Assembly: GCF_932294415.1 (NCBI RefSeq)
Contig: NC_065536.1
Coordinates: 54,532,354 to 54,596,353, forward strand
Source of the DNA: Quercus robur
Taxonomy: Eukaryota > Streptophyta > Magnoliopsida > Fagales > Fagaceae
Length of the DNA stretch: 64,000 nt
Direction of reading: 5' to 3'
Below are positions 1 to 10,883 of the stretch, in pieces. The position numbers and the translations under genes are program-made. The number at the start of each line of letters is the position of its first letter. The first letter of the stretch is position 1. The notes beneath the pieces were generated by a model. That model was not told where the DNA came from and did not search any database. It saw only the letters and a list, made by a program, of their open reading frames with translations.

Positions 1-578
1 ATTCAATAAGACTTACAAGCCCCCACGCTCGACTTCTTATTGTTACCAACCAGTAGAACTTACTGACACGACCACGTGCAAGCTTCGAATCCACGGACTC
101 CTTCTTTCTTGGATTCACCACCAGCTACAAGCACACCCGCTTGTGTTTTCTTTAAGCTTCAATGGCAGCAACTGAATTGATCATCAAGGTGTAGATAAAT
201 CTTCTCCTTGAAAACCCTAAGTTTGTGTAAAGGAAAGCTCCTCTAGATCTCACAAGAGATTTACACAAACCGCAAATATGAGCAACACTAAAACGTGGCT
301 AGGGTTTGCCTTTTATACTTAGGACACCCTAAAAACGTTTTAAAACAACTAGGGTTGAGTTGGACGAATTTGCAGAAAAGCAATCTGCCCGAGCTTCAAT
401 CGATCGAGCCAGGCCGAAAGGCACAATGCTTCCTGCTTTAACTCGATTCCAACTTTACATAAAATCACAACTTTGATCTAGACTTAAACACTTCTAAACA
501 CATTGTTTTGATCATGGTTTGCCAACAATACACATTAGAGTTCTAAATACATAAAATCCTAAACTTTAGAACCTAACA
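1..578 (-). mobile_element. LTR fragment, cut by the window edge
   Basis: On the minus strand this begins TGTTAGGTTCTAAAG at 578 and runs off the window. The outer part is repeated in inverted orientation at 10614..10883; both share the stretch around GGCAAACCATGATCAAAAC. The TG start and the two dispersed copies suggest an LTR. The family was not identified and no coding region is attached. Confidence 0.55.
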
Positions 579-599
579 TAAAAGATGACTTTTGTTTTT

Positions 600-890
600 T
601 AATTTTAATTTTTGATGAATGATCCTCATTGAGCACAAATTTATAATTATAGGAGATACTTCATTTTGTATTTGTTGATATTTTTGTACATGTCTAATAT
701 CAAACCCAAACAATATTTTTCATTGGAGTTTAGAAGATGATAAGTTCAAAGGTGATAACTTTGTATACAATATATTTATGAGTTATGGCTTACTCTAGTA
801 TATAAATATTAAGTGTATATTTAGCAACAAAAAAAAAAAAAAAAATTAAAGTATATATATACACACACACTTAACTAACTCTTTACTAAA
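600..890. repeat. Block duplicated at about 20545..20790
   Basis: Both blocks read in order: a stretch ending in AAATTTATA and AGGAGAT, TTTGTACATGTCTAATAT, CATTGAAGTT or CATTGGAGTT, GATAAG, and a closing stretch that passes into alternating AT and TG or AC. The match is in the same orientation. It ties the left end of the window to the tandem units at 17.8-24.5 kb. Confidence 0.6.
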
Positions 891-1374
891 GGCCAAGGGT
901 CTTGTAGCGAAATTGACACCTTTTAATGCACAAAATTTATAGGAGTCTTAATTGGGGGGAGGGGGGGGGGGGAATGGTTCAAGTTGCGTGCTTAGCAGCA
1001 TATTATAATTATTTATCAAGAAAACTCTTTACTAAAACTGTCAGGCCTAATGAATAATAAATTCTCATTAAACCCATCTCAAGGGGATGTTTTATGTCCC
1101 TATAAAGATATTATGGGTTCCGTCTTAAAATGTGTGTTCTACTACACTATATGTGATTGTCCAAAGTACTGAAGTTTTAATCATGCAAGATCTCATTCCA
1201 ATATACATCAAAGAAATCAACATTTTATGTGTGAGTTCACCGTCCTCTTAGGATTGGGAGTCTATGAAAATAACAATAGTGAGATTTATTTGTTTAGGTA
1301 ATTGTAGTTAGGCGAACAATAAATAACACAATGATCTAGTTTAGTGTACCTTAAAAAACACTTAAGACACCAAC

Positions 1375-1433
1375 ATATCAATCATGATAAGTCTTCACTT
1401 TCCTTGATCATGATAGATTATCATGATTGATAT
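1375..1433. repeat. Short perfect inverted repeat
   Basis: The 16-base arms at 1375..1390 and 1418..1433 (ATATCAATCATGATAA and its complement) are perfectly complementary. The 27-base loop contains a smaller palindrome, TGATCA. It could form a hairpin; no function is evident. Confidence 0.6.
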
Positions 1434-1622
1434 ATATTACTCTTCACATATGAAATGCACAATTTTATCACTAATTAAGAACTAGGATTTACGAGTTTTC
1501 AAAACATTTGTGATTTAGATCTTTTGTATGCGAATCTTATTCACATAGACTACAGTATAATGTCCAAATATTTATGCAAAAATTAATCTCATAAAATAAA
1601 ATAAATTTTATTATTTAGGGTC

Positions 1623-1798
1623 ATGCTAATGAGTGGCTTTAAAACACTGGTTAAGAATTCACTTTAGGAAAGTTTTGACATCACTTTTATGGGAAATGAA
1701 AAAGTTATCAAAACATTAATAGTTTTTTTTTTTTTTTCCCTATAAAAACTTTCTTTAACTAGATTCTTAATCAGTGCCCTAAGAGCACTCATTAGCAT
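1623..1798. mobile_element. MITE with 13-bp perfect terminal inverted repeats
   Basis: ATGCTAATGAGTG at 1623..1635 is mirrored by CACTCATTAGCAT at 1786..1798. The inner sequence is AT-rich and partly self-complementary (TTTAGGAAAGTTTT against AAAACTTTCTTTAA). A related degenerate copy lies at 8640..8812. No clear target duplication, so the superfamily is open. Confidence 0.6.
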
Positions 1799-1982
1799 TT
1801 CTCAATTATTTATAAGACAATGCCATTCAATTGGATTTTAGGGCAGTAGTCCTAACATCAAGAACATTGTATTGTAGACGGCATGCAAACCCAAAGTGAT
1901 TATTATGAGTTTATGACCACTAAAAAAAATACAAAGCACCTATATAGACGGATCAAGACCACGTTCCTAATTCTACAACTCA

Positions 1983-2286
1983 AAAGAATCCTTTACCTAC
2001 CTCCGCGCTCCTTTTTGCCTGTAGATATCATCCATAAACTCCTTGTAACTATAGTTACGATACATTGGTGGGTGTTCCTCATTTCTCAAATACTCAAATG
2101 GACCAATCACAGTCTCATTATTTGTTGCATAGTGTTGTTACTTAGAATAATAATTTATAAATAAATAATTTTTATCATCATCATTTAAATAATAACATTT
2201 CACATAAATTAGAATTCAGTATAAAATCAGAGAACAGTCGGTAATGATAGTTGTGGCAACTGCTTGCTGGTTACGGCCCTGTGAAC
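1983..2286 (-). pseudogene. 2OG-Fe(II) dioxygenase last exon, left part (relic)
   Basis: Read on the minus strand, 2130..1983 matches the C-terminus of the dioxygenase at 52640..52888: the EEH, P-x-YRNYS, MD and YRQ-x-G positions can be followed. The stretch 2286..2225 holds the HRAVT segment with the distal iron-binding His. About 80 bases of AT-rich sequence (around 2145..2225) and frameshifts interrupt the frame, so it cannot be functional. The exon is cut at 2286 by the copia element and resumes at 8121. Confidence 0.75.
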
Positions 2287-2628
2287 TGAAAAAACCAAGC
2301 TATTCTAGAGAGAAAAGTCTAGTTTCAATGTATCTTGAAAACTGTATTATTGATTTGCCCTAATAAAATTACAAGTAATGAGATATTTATACATGGAGAT
2401 TTCCCTAACAAACTCTAACCAACTCAGCGGGAAACACTCTTGGAATAACAGACTCTCTAACTACTCAATCAACACAGGACACGTGGCATCTCTACCCTAC
2501 CAGAATTGGCACTCATCACTCCTCACTAAACTACATGTCGTGTGACTCAATGGCTGCACTACCAGAGTGCATTCTACAGAACAATCATCCACTACTCTTA
2601 TCTACACTAAGCCCATTGTGGCTTTACA
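2287..2628 (-). repeat. Copia LTR (3' LTR in element orientation)
   Basis: 342 bp, starting TGAAAAAACCAAGC and ending GGCTTTACA. It has about 20 bases (around 2366..2386) absent from the other LTR. Confidence 0.9.
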
Positions 2629-2638
2629 TCCCCCCTCA
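2629..2638 (-). other. Polypurine tract of the copia element
   Basis: On the minus strand TTGAGGGGGGA directly abuts the 3' LTR. This is the expected position and composition for plus-strand priming. Confidence 0.75.
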
Positions 2639-2971
2639 AGCTAAGGGGAGGAACTCCCATTAGATTGGTGAGCAAAGCATGAAACCGAGGAGTGGGAAGA
2701 GCATTAATAAATAAATCAGCCAACTAATAATGAGTAGAGATGAACTTAACAAGTATGTCCCTATTAACAACCTTTTCATGAATAAAATGATAATCCACCT
2801 CTATGTATTTTGACCGAGCATGAAAAACAGGAATAGAAGCCAAAGAAAGGGCAGAGACATTATCACACCATAAAAATAGGGGGCTGACACAAAAAAACCC
2901 CTAAATCCTTCAAAAGCATCCTTAACCAATAGAGCTCAGCTGCAGTAATAGCAAGTGCTCTATATTCAGCC

Positions 2972-4510
2972 TCAAACTCCTAGAGACAGTTGCTTTTTGA
3001 CTGACCAAGTAATTGGAGAATTGCCTAAGAAAACCACCATGCCTGTGATAGACCTTCTATCAATAGGGTCCCTTGCCCAATCTGCATCACTATAGGTAGA
3101 TAAGGCAAGAGAACCTTTCTGAAAATGAATACCTAGATGCAAGGACCCCTTGATATATCTCAAAATTCGTTTGGCAACAACAAGATGATGAGAAGTAGGG
3201 TGACTCATAAACTGACAAGCCTGTTGGATAGCATATGAAAGATCAGGCCTAGTAAAAGTCATGTATTGAAGGGCTCCAACCAAACTTCTGTAGGCAGTAG
3301 GATAAGTCAACAAAGGACTATTGGCAGGAACCAAATGATGAGAAGAAGAGCAAGGATTGGAGCATGGTTTACAATCAAGCATATTGAACTTGATGAGAAG
3401 ATCCTTAGCATACTTTGACTGATGATCAAAGATACCAATAGGAGTATACTCAAACTGCAAACCAAGAAAATAACTCAATGGTCCAAGATCCTTAAGAGCA
3501 AAAGCTGCACTGAGCTGATGAGTAATGTCTGAAACAAAGGAAGAATTGCTACCAGTAATGATGATATTATCAACATAGAGAAGAAGATAAACCACACAAG
3601 AAGAGTGAATGAGGATAAACAAGTTACTGTCAGCCCCAGAAACATGAAACCCAAGATAGAACAACTAAGTGGTAAAGCTATCAAACCAAGTGCTTAGGGC
3701 TTGCTTAAGACCATAAATTGCCTTATGAAGAAGACACACATGATTAGGCCTTGAATGATCTCTATAGCCAGGAGGCTGGGCCATGTACACTTGTTCTTGC
3801 AAAACACCATGTAAATAGGCATTAAAAACATCTAATTGCCTCAAAGACCAACCAAATTGAACAGCCAAAGCCAATATAATCTTGACAATTGTGGGCTTAA
3901 CCACAAGGCTAAAAGTCTCCTCATAATCTAAGCCATATTGTTGAAGATAACCTTTGGTAACCAACCTTGCCTTGTATCTAGCTAGACTACCATCACTATT
4001 CCTCTTGATTTTAAAACCCCACTTACATCCTACCACATTCTTACCAGAGGGCAAAGGTACCAAAGACCAAGTCTTCTACTGCAGCAAACTATTGAACTCA
4101 GAATCTATGGCCTCAACCCAATGTTTGTGTTTGGAAGCCACAGAATATGAAGAAGGTTCATTGGTAGTATAATTAGTAGCAACAACAAGAGCTTTGGGCT
4201 TAAATATACCATTTTTGGATCTAGTCACCACAGGATGGACATTGGTAGTAGGGGTATCAACCACAGGAACAATAGAAGTATCAAAAGAAGGAAGAGAGGA
4301 AGAAGGAACAGAATGAGAATCCAAAGAGGGAAGGGGAAGGAGAGGAAGGGCAAGCAAAGAAGGAACATCATAAGTAGGGCTATCAGACACTAGAGAAAAG
4401 GATGTAGAAACAGCAAGGAAGGAGGACGCACCAGGTAAAGAAGATTCAACAGGTAAAGAAAGTAAGGAAGCTAACCAAACATTAGCAGAGGGAGTGACAG
4501 AAGGAGACAC
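2972..4510 (-). pseudogene. Copia reverse transcriptase and RNase H (broken)
   Basis: The frame opens with a Ser/Pro-rich linker (4510..4076). RT follows: 4063..3665 contains [33 protein letters not shown] and YGLKQA. The frame then shifts to 3664..2972 with LLLYVDN and later YSDADWA and DRRS-x-TG of RNase H. Copia RT normally reads YVDD at the active site; here it is YVDN, a changed catalytic aspartate. Stops near 4073 and 3663 and a frame break before 2972 confirm decay. RNase H homology continues in another frame toward 2640. Confidence 0.85.
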
Positions 4511-4595
4511 AGAAGGGGCTGAAGTAGAAGAGACTGAAGAGTATGAAAGAAAAGTAGACTCATGAAATATAGCATGACTAGAAATGTAAATCCTA

Positions 4596-5021
4596 CTAGA
4601 AGCTTAGATGTTGCTTATTAGAAGGGTAGGACCTGAGCAAAGGGTAACATGCACAACCAAAAGATTTTAAAGCCTGCAAGGGTGGTTTCTTATGAAAAAG
4701 TTTTTCCCAAGGTGAGACAAAATTCAAGACGGAAGATGGAATCCTATTAATCAAGGAAATGGCAGTGTTGAAGGCATAGGACCAAAAGGACAAAGGAAGT
4801 TGAGATTGATGAAGCATAGCAAGACCACTCTTAACTATATGCCTATGTTTCCTCTCAGCAACACCATTCTGGTGAGGTGTATATGGACAAGAGAACTGAT
4901 GCTGAATTCCATGAGACAAACAAAAAGACTTGAATTTATGATTATCATACTCACCACCCCTATTAGACCTCAAAACCTTAATAGTAGTGTTAAATTGATT
5001 CCCAACAAGAGCTTTAAAATG

Positions 5022-5073
<52 letters not shown>

Positions 5074-5427
5074 AACAACAACAACAACAACATTGAACAC
5101 ATCAAATTTATGTCTAAGTAAAAACATCCATGTGAAACGAGCAAAATCATCCACAAAAATGACATAAAACCTGTGTCCAAGTTCATAAACAATAGGAGTA
5201 GGGCTCCATACATTAGAATGAACTAATTCTAAAGGAAAAGAGGAATTTGGTACATATTTAGATACAGAATGTTTGTGCATTTTAGCACTTAAACAACCTA
5301 GACATTGGGAACAAATGTCACTATTTACAAGAACATGAACAAATTGAAAATCAGATAAAGCAGAATGAAGAATCTTGGAGTAAGGATGACCAAGCCTCTT
5401 ATGCCAAAGTAAAGCATGATTAGACAT
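4596..5427 (-). pseudogene. Copia GAG-pre-integrase and integrase core (broken)
   Basis: LLWHKRLGHP marks the pre-integrase zinc region and C-x2-C follows (CSQCLGC). The core has VHSNVW where copia integrases have an Asp, then RSNRGGEYD where the second Asp is expected, and finally HQNGVAERKHR with the Glu intact. Two of the three DDE residues are thus Asn. A 51-base homopolymer plus a trinucleotide repeat (5022..5091) replaces part of the core and shifts the frame. The C-terminal part (SPWEKLF, FGCACYP) is recognisable. Confidence 0.83.
5022..5091. repeat. A(51) homopolymer plus (CAA)n inside integrase
   Basis: An uninterrupted A run at 5022..5072 is followed by about six CAA units. In the element's sense it reads as poly-Val then poly-Phe codons in the integrase core, so it arose by slippage after the element died or killed it. 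Confidence 0.9.
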
Positions 5428-5475
5428 AGCAACAAAGCCAGCAGAGTTGACAGATGAAGAAGAAAGATTTGATAG

Positions 5476-6249
5476 TTAAGGAATAGGATAAACCCCATCT
5501 TTACTCAATCCTTTGTAAAGAATTTTCCACGTAGGTAAATCCTGAATTAAGAACTTGTATACATCAAAATAACAAAAAGTATTATTTTGAAGGCACAATT
5601 TATGAACAGAAAGTAAGTTTGATGCAAGTTGAGGAACACAAAGAATATTATCAAGTTTGAAAGCATGAGAGGGAGTAGCTAGTTTACCATTGCCAATATG
5701 AGTGACTGGTAATTCTTGCCCATTGCCAACTGTGACTGATTCATTACCAACAGTAGGTTGTGGATGAAGAGAGAGTTGAGCCAAATCAGGAGTAACATGA
5801 TCAAAAGCTCCAATATCAGTGAGCCACTGTGAATTTTGAGTAGAATTAGCAACAGCAGCCATAGAACTTGCAGCCATTGAAGCAAGTTTGACAAGTAGGC
5901 CTCTGATTTTGCGAGGGTTGTGAGCCAAACTTAGACTGAAACCGTGAAGATATAGGACCACTTGGAGATCCAAAGAATGAAGCTTGACCATTGCCAAAAG
6001 ATCCATAAACTTGACCACCACTACAAGGACTAAAATTCCCATGAAACTGAGCATTACCATTACCTCTACCATTACCACAACCTCCGTTACCATTGTTCCT
6101 GCCTTTGCCACGATTATTGGAATTGTTGAAACTGTTAATAAAGTGATTCATAGACATATCTAATGATGTAGATTCCTTGTAAACAGAACGTTTCTTGATG
6201 GATCTTTCTTCAGAATTCAATAGAATGTTTTGATAGGCCAAAAACAAAT
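5476..6249 (-). pseudogene. Copia gag C-terminus and aspartic protease
   Basis: The part at 6247..5900 carries SIKKRSVYKESTSLDMSM and an Asn/Gly/Arg-rich nucleocapsid-like stretch, then a cysteine-rich remnant where the CCHC knuckle should be. In the 6111..5476 frame the protease motif reads WLTDIGAFDHVT, against the usual D-T/S-G-A-S-DHV, so the catalytic Asp is present but the next residue is changed. NLLSVHKLC and KDGVYP lead into the integrase. The two frames overlap, which indicates a frameshift. Confidence 0.82.
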
Positions 6250-7135
6250 TGACCTCTTGTGATGAATTAATTGATTAATTAACCAAGTTTATTAATTAAT
6301 CAAATTAACATGCAAATGCATGGTAGCACAAACAAATCACTAATAAACTAAGTATGCAGCGGAAAATAAGTTGACACGATGATTTGTTTAAGAATGGGGA
6401 AAACCAACACGGCAAAAACCCCACCAGGTGATTTTAAGTTCATCACTCCCAAGAATCCACTATTATCACAACAAGCGGTTACAAGTAAAGGAATCTCAGT
6501 ACCTTATACCAACATACAGCTAAACCCTTACCCCAATACCCAATTAGACTGGTTCCGTAGTGACAATCTCTCCTTTTGAATGCACGGCTCCCAGTACGTG
6601 ACTAACCAATTGCGTGGATCCTAATACGCGACTTCTATCACCAACTAGAGAAGGTTGTTGGCTACAAAGTTCTTTAGTTCATCCAAACAATGAAGATCGA
6701 GAAGCTCTTTGGTTACAAAACTCTACGGTGCACAAATATAGCAGCTTCTTCACAAGAAAAATGAACTAGGGCAAATTCTGTCTTCAATCACAATTTGCTT
6801 GAACAAACTTTGCTCAACACTTGTGCAACTTGTGTCCACTTTGACGGCCCTTAAAATAGTCCTTTTATATGTTTAGGGTTGTGAGAAAAGAAAACTCAAA
6901 CATACAATCACGGATTGGAATCAAAACAGAACTAAAATTCTGTTTTTCATAAACCTCAACAGATGCCTATCTGTCGAGTTGTTGTCAAGTTACGAGCTTC
7001 AACAGCTCTTCAAGGCTCGATAGATGGTTAGTTATCGAGCTTTAATGAACAACACTTTCTACACTTGAATCTTGGACAGACTTGCATGAATTTAACACTT
7101 GATCTTGAAACAAGTGAATCACATATGTTCTAACA
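6250..7135 (-). mobile_element. Solo LTR-like insertion in copia gag
   Basis: On the minus strand it begins TGTTAGAACATATG at 7135 and ends AGAGGTCA at 6250. Gag reading resumes on both sides (SLEEL before, IKKRSV after). A related copy lies at 58259..59177 in the same orientation; both share the ATTAATTAAT run near the low-coordinate end and the stretch that reads GGTGATTTTAAG on the plus strand. No target duplication found. Confidence 0.7.
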
Positions 7136-7140
7136 TGTTC

Positions 7141-7777
7141 AATTCTTCAAGACTAAACACATCATTCCTAGTCTTGATTGCAGAGCAAAACACATCATAC
7201 TCAGGCGGAAGTGCCTCAAGTGCTAGATGAATCAGGTCTTCTTCATCAACACAAACAGCAACAACACTCAATTTGTCACGAATTTCCTTAATGGCTTAGT
7301 TCCTTTCTTGAGACTCATCAACTCATCCCACAAACCAAGAATATAAGAGCGAGAAATAGAGGCAAAACGTTTCTCAAGAATCTTCCGTACTCCTCTCCCT
7401 GATTTTTGCCTCACTGTAAGAGCAAGAATTGGTGGAGACAGAGTAGAATAGAGAAACTTAAATAGTGCTTGTTCACAATTCTTCTAGTGAACATATTCAG
7501 GATTTGCTTCAATGGTATAATTCCCTGAGCTATCCTTCATGAACGGATCAGGAGCTCCATTGGAGTCTTCGATGAAGTTAATCAAAGAATAGGCCTCGAA
7601 GATTACTTCGATCTGGTGCCTCCAAACCAAGTAGTTATTGTAGTCTAGCTTTTTAGTCACCATATTCGCCATAATAGAGAGAAGCAACAGTGATGGATTG
7701 ATGCTATGATTAGAAGCAGTGGTACTTGTAGAACTTTAATAAGCAGAGGTTGAACTCAAAGAAGCAAAGGACGCCAT
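7141..7777 (-). pseudogene. Copia gag, N-terminal part
   Basis: The first ATG (7777) lies directly behind the primer binding site. The frame begins MASFASLSS, meets a stop after about 13 codons, and continues as KLDYNNYLVWRHQIEVIF, the conserved start of copia gag (a W-x3-I/V region). A stop after PEYVH (7484) and a later frameshift follow. The remainder (LALEALPPEYDVFCSAI) is clear up to the inserted LTR at 7135. Not translatable as it stands. Confidence 0.78.
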
Positions 7778-7782
7778 TAATG

Positions 7783-7794
7783 GCTCTGATACCA
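7783..7794 (-). other. Primer binding site, initiator tRNA-Met type
   Basis: TGGTATCAGAGC follows the 5' LTR (7795..8115) directly on the minus strand. This is the standard plant copia PBS complementary to the 3' end of initiator tRNA-Met. Confidence 0.9.
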
Positions 7795-8115
7795 TGAAAA
7801 ACCAAGCTATTCTAGAAAGAAAAGTGTAGATTCAATGTATCTTGAAAACTGTATTATTGATTCACCCTAATAAAATTACATGGAGATTTCCCTAACAAAC
7901 TCTAACTAACTAAGCGGGAAACACTCTTGGAATAGCAGACTTTCTAACCACTGAATCATCACAAGGCACGTGGCATCTCTACCCTACCAAAATTGACACT
8001 CATCACTCCTCACTAAACTACATGTCGTGTGACTCAATGGTTGCACTACTAGAGTGCATTCTACAGAACAATCATCCACTATTCTTATCTGCACTAAGCC
8101 TACTGTGGCTTTACA
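7795..8115 (-). repeat. Copia LTR (5' LTR in element orientation)
   Basis: 321 bp, clearly matching 2287..2628 apart from a ~20-base gap and scattered substitutions. Confidence 0.9.
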
Positions 8116-8120
8116 TGAAC

Positions 8121-8151
8121 CACACACTTGTACTTTCCATTACTCAAAAAC
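8121..8151 (-). pseudogene. 2OG dioxygenase last exon, right part (relic)
   Basis: On the minus strand this reads LSNGKYK, matching LSNGKFK at the 5' edge of exon 3 in the intact gene (52888). It joins 2286 once the copia element and one TGAAC are removed. The splice acceptor AG is degraded; no upstream exon was found beyond it. Confidence 0.72.
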
Positions 8152-8639
8152 CTATACAAACTACAAAGTGAAAACATGACCAGAAAGAGTCAACAATATT
8201 CGAGTTCAATTTTAAATTAAGTACTATAGACAGAGTCAACAAGAAAATACGTCAACCATACTGATACCAACAGAAAAAGCCACCCAGCTTCATAAGAGAA
8301 TGTCAAACGTATAGACAATTAACTATATAATGGTTATCCATTTAGCGAAAACACAACACTAGTTGGCTTATAGTGGGCATCCATTTGGCATTTATTTATT
8401 ATCATTATTATTTAAGTTAGGACTACATAAAATAATAGTTAAAAATAGTTAAAATTGGAGGATTGAATTGAACACAAAAATTGAGATCACATGACTGAAT
8501 TGAACTTTGGACAAAGTTATGGAGTGCAATTTGTAATTTAGCAAAAAAATAAAATTTATTGTCTATCTTTTATTTTGTTTTAGGATGTTCCAAAATGTTG
8601 TTCTCTGTGAAAAGTTAATAAATAAATTTATTACCTTAC
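8152..8639. other. AT-rich sequence, nothing identified
   Basis: No coding or repeat feature was recognised. Confidence 0.5.
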
Positions 8640-8812
8640 CTATTACTTTATAAGTCATGTTAACAGGTGCACATAGAGAAATTGCTAATAAACTATTTTA
8701 GGAAAGTTATGATACCACTTTTATGGAAAATAAAAAAAGATCTCAAAACAAAAAGTTCATAAAAAACCTTTCCTAAAATGGTTTATAAAAAAATGGTTCA
8801 TAAAAAAATGCC
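8640..8812. mobile_element. Degenerate MITE related to 1623..1798
   Basis: It shares TTGCTAAT, TTTTAGGAAAGTT, CACTTTTATGG and a closing AAGAGCAT with the MITE at 1623. Internally it contains duplicated AAATGGTT segments. The terminal repeats are mutated. Confidence 0.45.
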
Positions 8813-8965
8813 CATAAGAGCATCCTTTAGCTTTTCTATTACTTTATTTAAAAAGTCATTACCATTCTTTTATTAGAGTTTTAATCAATAGGGGTAGTTT
8901 TGGAAACTTTTATTTTTATTTTTTAAATTAAAAGACAATGCCTTAAGTTATATATTCTCTTAAAA

Positions 8966-9483
8966 AGTTCACATACAAGCTGAACTTCGACGCGGCCGTC
9001 TTCTCCGATACATGCTCCTCTGGATTCGGTGCCGTTATTCGCAACAACTTGGGGGAGGTTATGGCTGCTATGTCAGCCAAAGGGCTAGGGGTGGTGGACA
9101 GCGAGGAGGCCAAGGTGCTGGCCTGTCGGAGAGCACTGGAGTTCGCCGTTGATGCTGGGTTCGTGGGGCTGATGGTTGAAGGTGAAAACTCCACGATCAT
9201 AAGGTGCATCTCTTCACTACGGGCTTTACGGTCCAGGCTGGGGAATATTTATGCAGACATCCACGTCTTAGCTGCTGGTTCCAGTTGTAAGTCATTCAGT
9301 TTTGTTAATCGTGAAGCTAACTCTGTAGCACATTCACTAGCTAAATATGCTAAGTCTACTATTGAGGATATTTTCTGGATGAAGGAGATTCCACCTCCTG
9401 CCAGTGAGGCTATGTATTTGGACTCATTATCTCTAAATGAATGAAAGTCTTTTGGTCCAGTTTCAAAAAAAAAAAAAAAAAAC
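8966..9483 (+). mobile_element. 5'-truncated LINE, RNase H tail and poly(A)
   Basis: A coding fragment starts abruptly near 8971 (KLNFDAA), reads as a plant LINE-type RNase H domain to the TGA at 9442..9444, and is followed by a short 3' UTR and an A run (9466..9482). Abrupt 5' truncation plus poly(A) is typical of target-primed LINE insertion. Target duplications were not recognised. Confidence 0.78.
8971..9444 (+). pseudogene. LINE RNase H domain (RVT_3 type), fragment
   Basis: About 157 codons without a stop. Visible motifs: NFDAA with the first acidic residue, GFGAVIRN, EAKVLACRRAL with the catalytic Glu, then VEGENSTI where most members have E-G-D-S (here Asp is replaced by Glu), and NREANSVAHSLAKYA with the conserved Asn and His. 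The C-terminal tail after AKYA is short, as in LINE ORF2. No start codon or RT domain remains. The alternative, a host RNase H-like gene, is less likely given the adjacent poly(A) and lack of upstream sequence. Confidence 0.8.
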
Positions 9484-10613
9484 AAAATGGGACGGAAGTA
9501 GTATACATTTTCCATCATCCATCTTTTTTATCCCTCTACTAAACATACTTGAAGGAAAATAATAAAATACTTTCTACTTCTTCCTTTTCTATTCTCACAT
9601 TACTTTTCATTGTCTCATTTTCAGAGAAGTCAATACCATATTATTGGGGAAATGTATCATATTGGCCATTAAATTGGTACAGATACTCTTCTAAAATGTA
9701 TCAGATAAAATACCGGGTTGTAACAAGGATATTTTGAGTATTTCAGTTGGTATAATATATATATATATATATATTTTTTTTTTAAGTTAAAATTTTTTAA
9801 ATAATTATTGAAAAACTTTTTATTTAAGATAACATATTGGGTTAATGTACTTAAGTTAATATTAGGCTTATAAAATATGTGGATTTTTGATGTAGAACAG
9901 ATACGCCTTCCTAGAGAAGTGAGAGTGCTAGAAATCATGGGGCAAGATCAAGGGGCAGCTTTAGAACTTATCAGGACAACGATGTGGGAATTGCATGAAA
10001 ATTGAATGATTGAAGTCTAAAGGGAAATGGTTTTCTGATCAAGACTCGTTTACGTGGTTCGCCCTAATTTGGGCAAATTCCTCCATTAAGGCCTGAGAAA
10101 TAGTAATTTTATCATTTTTAATAATATTTTTTTTCCTTAATAAATTTTAGCTTAAAAGTCAAAATAAAGTTCGGTTTGTTATGGGATGTCTTTCATAGTC
10201 AGTAGTTTCAATTTTAGCAATTATCTTAATTTTTCTATTTTTGGTTAAAATTACTATTTTGCCACTTAATTATATGATTAGTGCGAGTTAAAGTTTTCTG
10301 AGTATTTTCCTAGTTGTCCTAGATTTATTTATTTACTATTTAAACTCATTTTATCCTCCAAGGCAATTCAGCTTTAAGATTAATAAAAATTCATTCTTTT
10401 TGTTAATTTTTTTTTCTTGGTAGATTCTACGAACCTATCACCTTGTAGATTGAAAGAACTCCTTATGGATTTGAGGTTTTCATTCAGAAGCAACTTGGTT
10501 AGTTTCTTTTCCATTTATAAAATAACTTTTTTTTTTTTTTTTTTTGGTAGCTTCCACAACATCAATTTTAAATTTTATTTTTATAAACAAAAAAAATCAA
10601 TAAATTTATACTT
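9484..10613. other. AT-rich intergenic sequence
   Basis: It holds an (AT)n run near 9750..9772 and homopolymer T runs. No gene supported. Confidence 0.5.
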
Positions 10614-10883
10614 TGTTAGGTTCTAAAGACTTAGGATTTTATGTATTTAGAACTCTAATGTGTATTGTTGGCAAACCATGATCAAAACAAGATGTTTAGT
10701 CGTGTTTAGACTTGCTCAAAGTTGGTTCATTTATGTAAAGTTGGAACAAGTTGATGCAGAAATTATTTATGCTTCTCGGCCTGGGTTGATCGATCGAAGC
10801 TTAGGCTCGATCAATCAAAAATCGGGTTAGATGCGTTTTCTGCAGAATTCCAACTCAGCCCTAGTTTGTTTTAAAACGTTTAT
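10614..10883 (+). mobile_element. Truncated LTR fragment, inverted relative to 1..578
   Basis: It starts TGTTAGGTTCTAAAG at 10614 and follows the minus strand of 578..~330 (GGCAAACCATGATCAAAAC, TCGATC, GTTTTAAAACGTTT). Similarity stops near 10883, so the copy is truncated or interrupted. Confidence 0.55.

Larger units (their letters stand above)
579..1622. other. AT-rich intergenic sequence
   Basis: No gene seen. It holds a block (about 600..890) similar to 20545..20790, a G-rich run at 955..972, and a hairpin at 1375..1433. Confidence 0.6.
2287..8115 (-). mobile_element. Ty1/copia retrotransposon, degenerate, with TGAAC target duplication
   Basis: Two LTRs (2287..2628 and 7795..8115) starting TG and ending CA are flanked by identical 5-bp duplications TGAAC at 2282..2286 and 8116..8120. 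On the minus strand the order is PBS, gag, protease, integrase, RT, RNase H, polypurine tract, which is the Ty1/copia order. The coding region has stops, frameshifts and changed catalytic residues, so the copy is dead. A ~0.9 kb solo LTR-like insertion sits in gag. It inserted into an exon of a dioxygenase paralog. Confidence 0.92.

Noticed and set aside
1883..2164. 93-codon plus-strand open frame
   Set aside because: It lies antisense to the dioxygenase exon relic; AT-rich and low complexity, no motif.
4800..5096. Plus-strand frame with poly-Lys
   Set aside because: It is antisense to copia integrase and is created by the A homopolymer.
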